From positions 1-28,311 of IMG/VR virus record IMGVR_UViG_3300001352_000058: 28,311 nt of DNA. The stretch is one strand, 5' to 3'. This DNA comes from a virus. The translations under genes were made by a program, and so were the position numbers. A model generated the notes under the pieces. The model ran no database searches. It was not told the DNA's origin and saw only the letters and a list, made by a program, of their open reading frames with translations. Shown piece by piece: positions 28,137 to 28,311 of this stretch. Numbering within the stretch: position 1 is the first letter of the stretch; each line of letters opens with the position of its first letter.

Positions 28137-28311
28137 AGTGCCCAGAATGCGGAGCATGGACAACGGTACTCGAATCAAGAATGCGCCAAGACAACACGCG
28201 GCGCAGGACTATTGAGTGCGGCAATATGCACAAATTTACAACAATCGAACGGGTGGAGGCTGTGAAGCAGGGTGGGGCTAGAACTCGCTCACGTCAATCA
28301 ACTCCCCCCGC
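28133..28311 (+). CDS. NrdR-like zinc-ribbon protein (cut by right edge)
   Basis: The frame opens with ATG at 28133 (ATGA overlap with the MazG-like gene) and remains open to the end of the window, 59 codons. MKCPECGAWTTVLESRMRQD followed by NTRRRTIECGNMHKFTTIER gives C3-x2-C6 and C29/H33, the layout of the NrdR-type zinc ribbon (CPxC ... RRRxxC ... FTT). NrdR's ATP-cone is not visible within the fragment. Phages carry short stand-alone relatives; function unknown. Confidence 0.7.
   Translation, partial: MKCPECGAWTTVLESRMRQDNTRRRTIECGNMHKFTTIERVEAVKQGGARTRSRQSTPP

Noticed and set aside
1-28311. CRISPR array, tRNA, integrase or retron/diversity-generating element
   Set aside because: I looked for regularly spaced repeats, cloverleaf-like segments, recombinase motifs and reverse-transcriptase motifs and saw none that hold up.

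Overview
The window is a stretch of tailed-phage (or prophage-derived) genome with no host genes. It encodes a terminase pair, a P22/SU10-type portal, a scaffold and major capsid protein, a P22 gp4-like adaptor, a gp10-like tail protein, NinB/NinG recombination proteins, a replication initiator, a Sak3-type annealing protein and an SSB-like protein. No tail-tube, tape-measure or sheath gene is visible, so a short-tailed (podovirus) virion is the best inference. One hypothetical gene (22051-22518) resembles proteins I know from Burkholderiales prophages, so a betaproteobacterial host is a reasonable but unproven guess. Base composition is close to balanced. No integrase, CI-like repressor, lysis gene, tRNA or CRISPR array was recognised; these may lie outside the window.

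Layout. A divergent control region (about 24219-24345) splits two transcription units. Leftward (minus strand) run short early genes including DUF3310, then the replication protein with a candidate origin inside it (22511-23254), a Burkholderiales-type hypothetical, a winged-helix protein, small ORFs, ninB and ninG. A strong intrinsic terminator (20021-20051) closes this unit. The late block follows on the same strand: a large polyvalent-type protein, terS, terL, three tiny basic proteins behind their own promoter, adaptor, fibre-like proteins, gp10-like protein, a C1q-like protein, an acetyltransferase-fold protein, four probable internal virion/ejection proteins, portal, scaffold and major capsid protein. 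A second intrinsic terminator follows the capsid gene, and after it come accessory and tail-fibre genes running off the left edge. Rightward (plus strand) are small early genes, Sak3-like annealing protein, SSB-like protein, a ribbon-helix-helix protein, then a second promoter with more small genes, a PD-(D/E)XK-type nuclease, a MazG-like pyrophosphohydrolase and a zinc-ribbon protein cut by the right edge.

How it works together. The two arms resemble the lambda pL (recombination) and pR (replication, nin, late) arms, but without a repressor gene between them. Most genes abut or overlap through TAATG or ATGA junctions, indicating translational coupling. Two near-duplicate promoter/operator modules (24270-24332 and 26461-26522) head the rightward operons, and a small Arc-like gene ends inside the second one. 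No stretch longer than 300 bases lacks a gene. The most notable signals are the duplicated control module, helically phased GCTAGC-type repeats inside the replication gene, and the unusual order of the virion genes.
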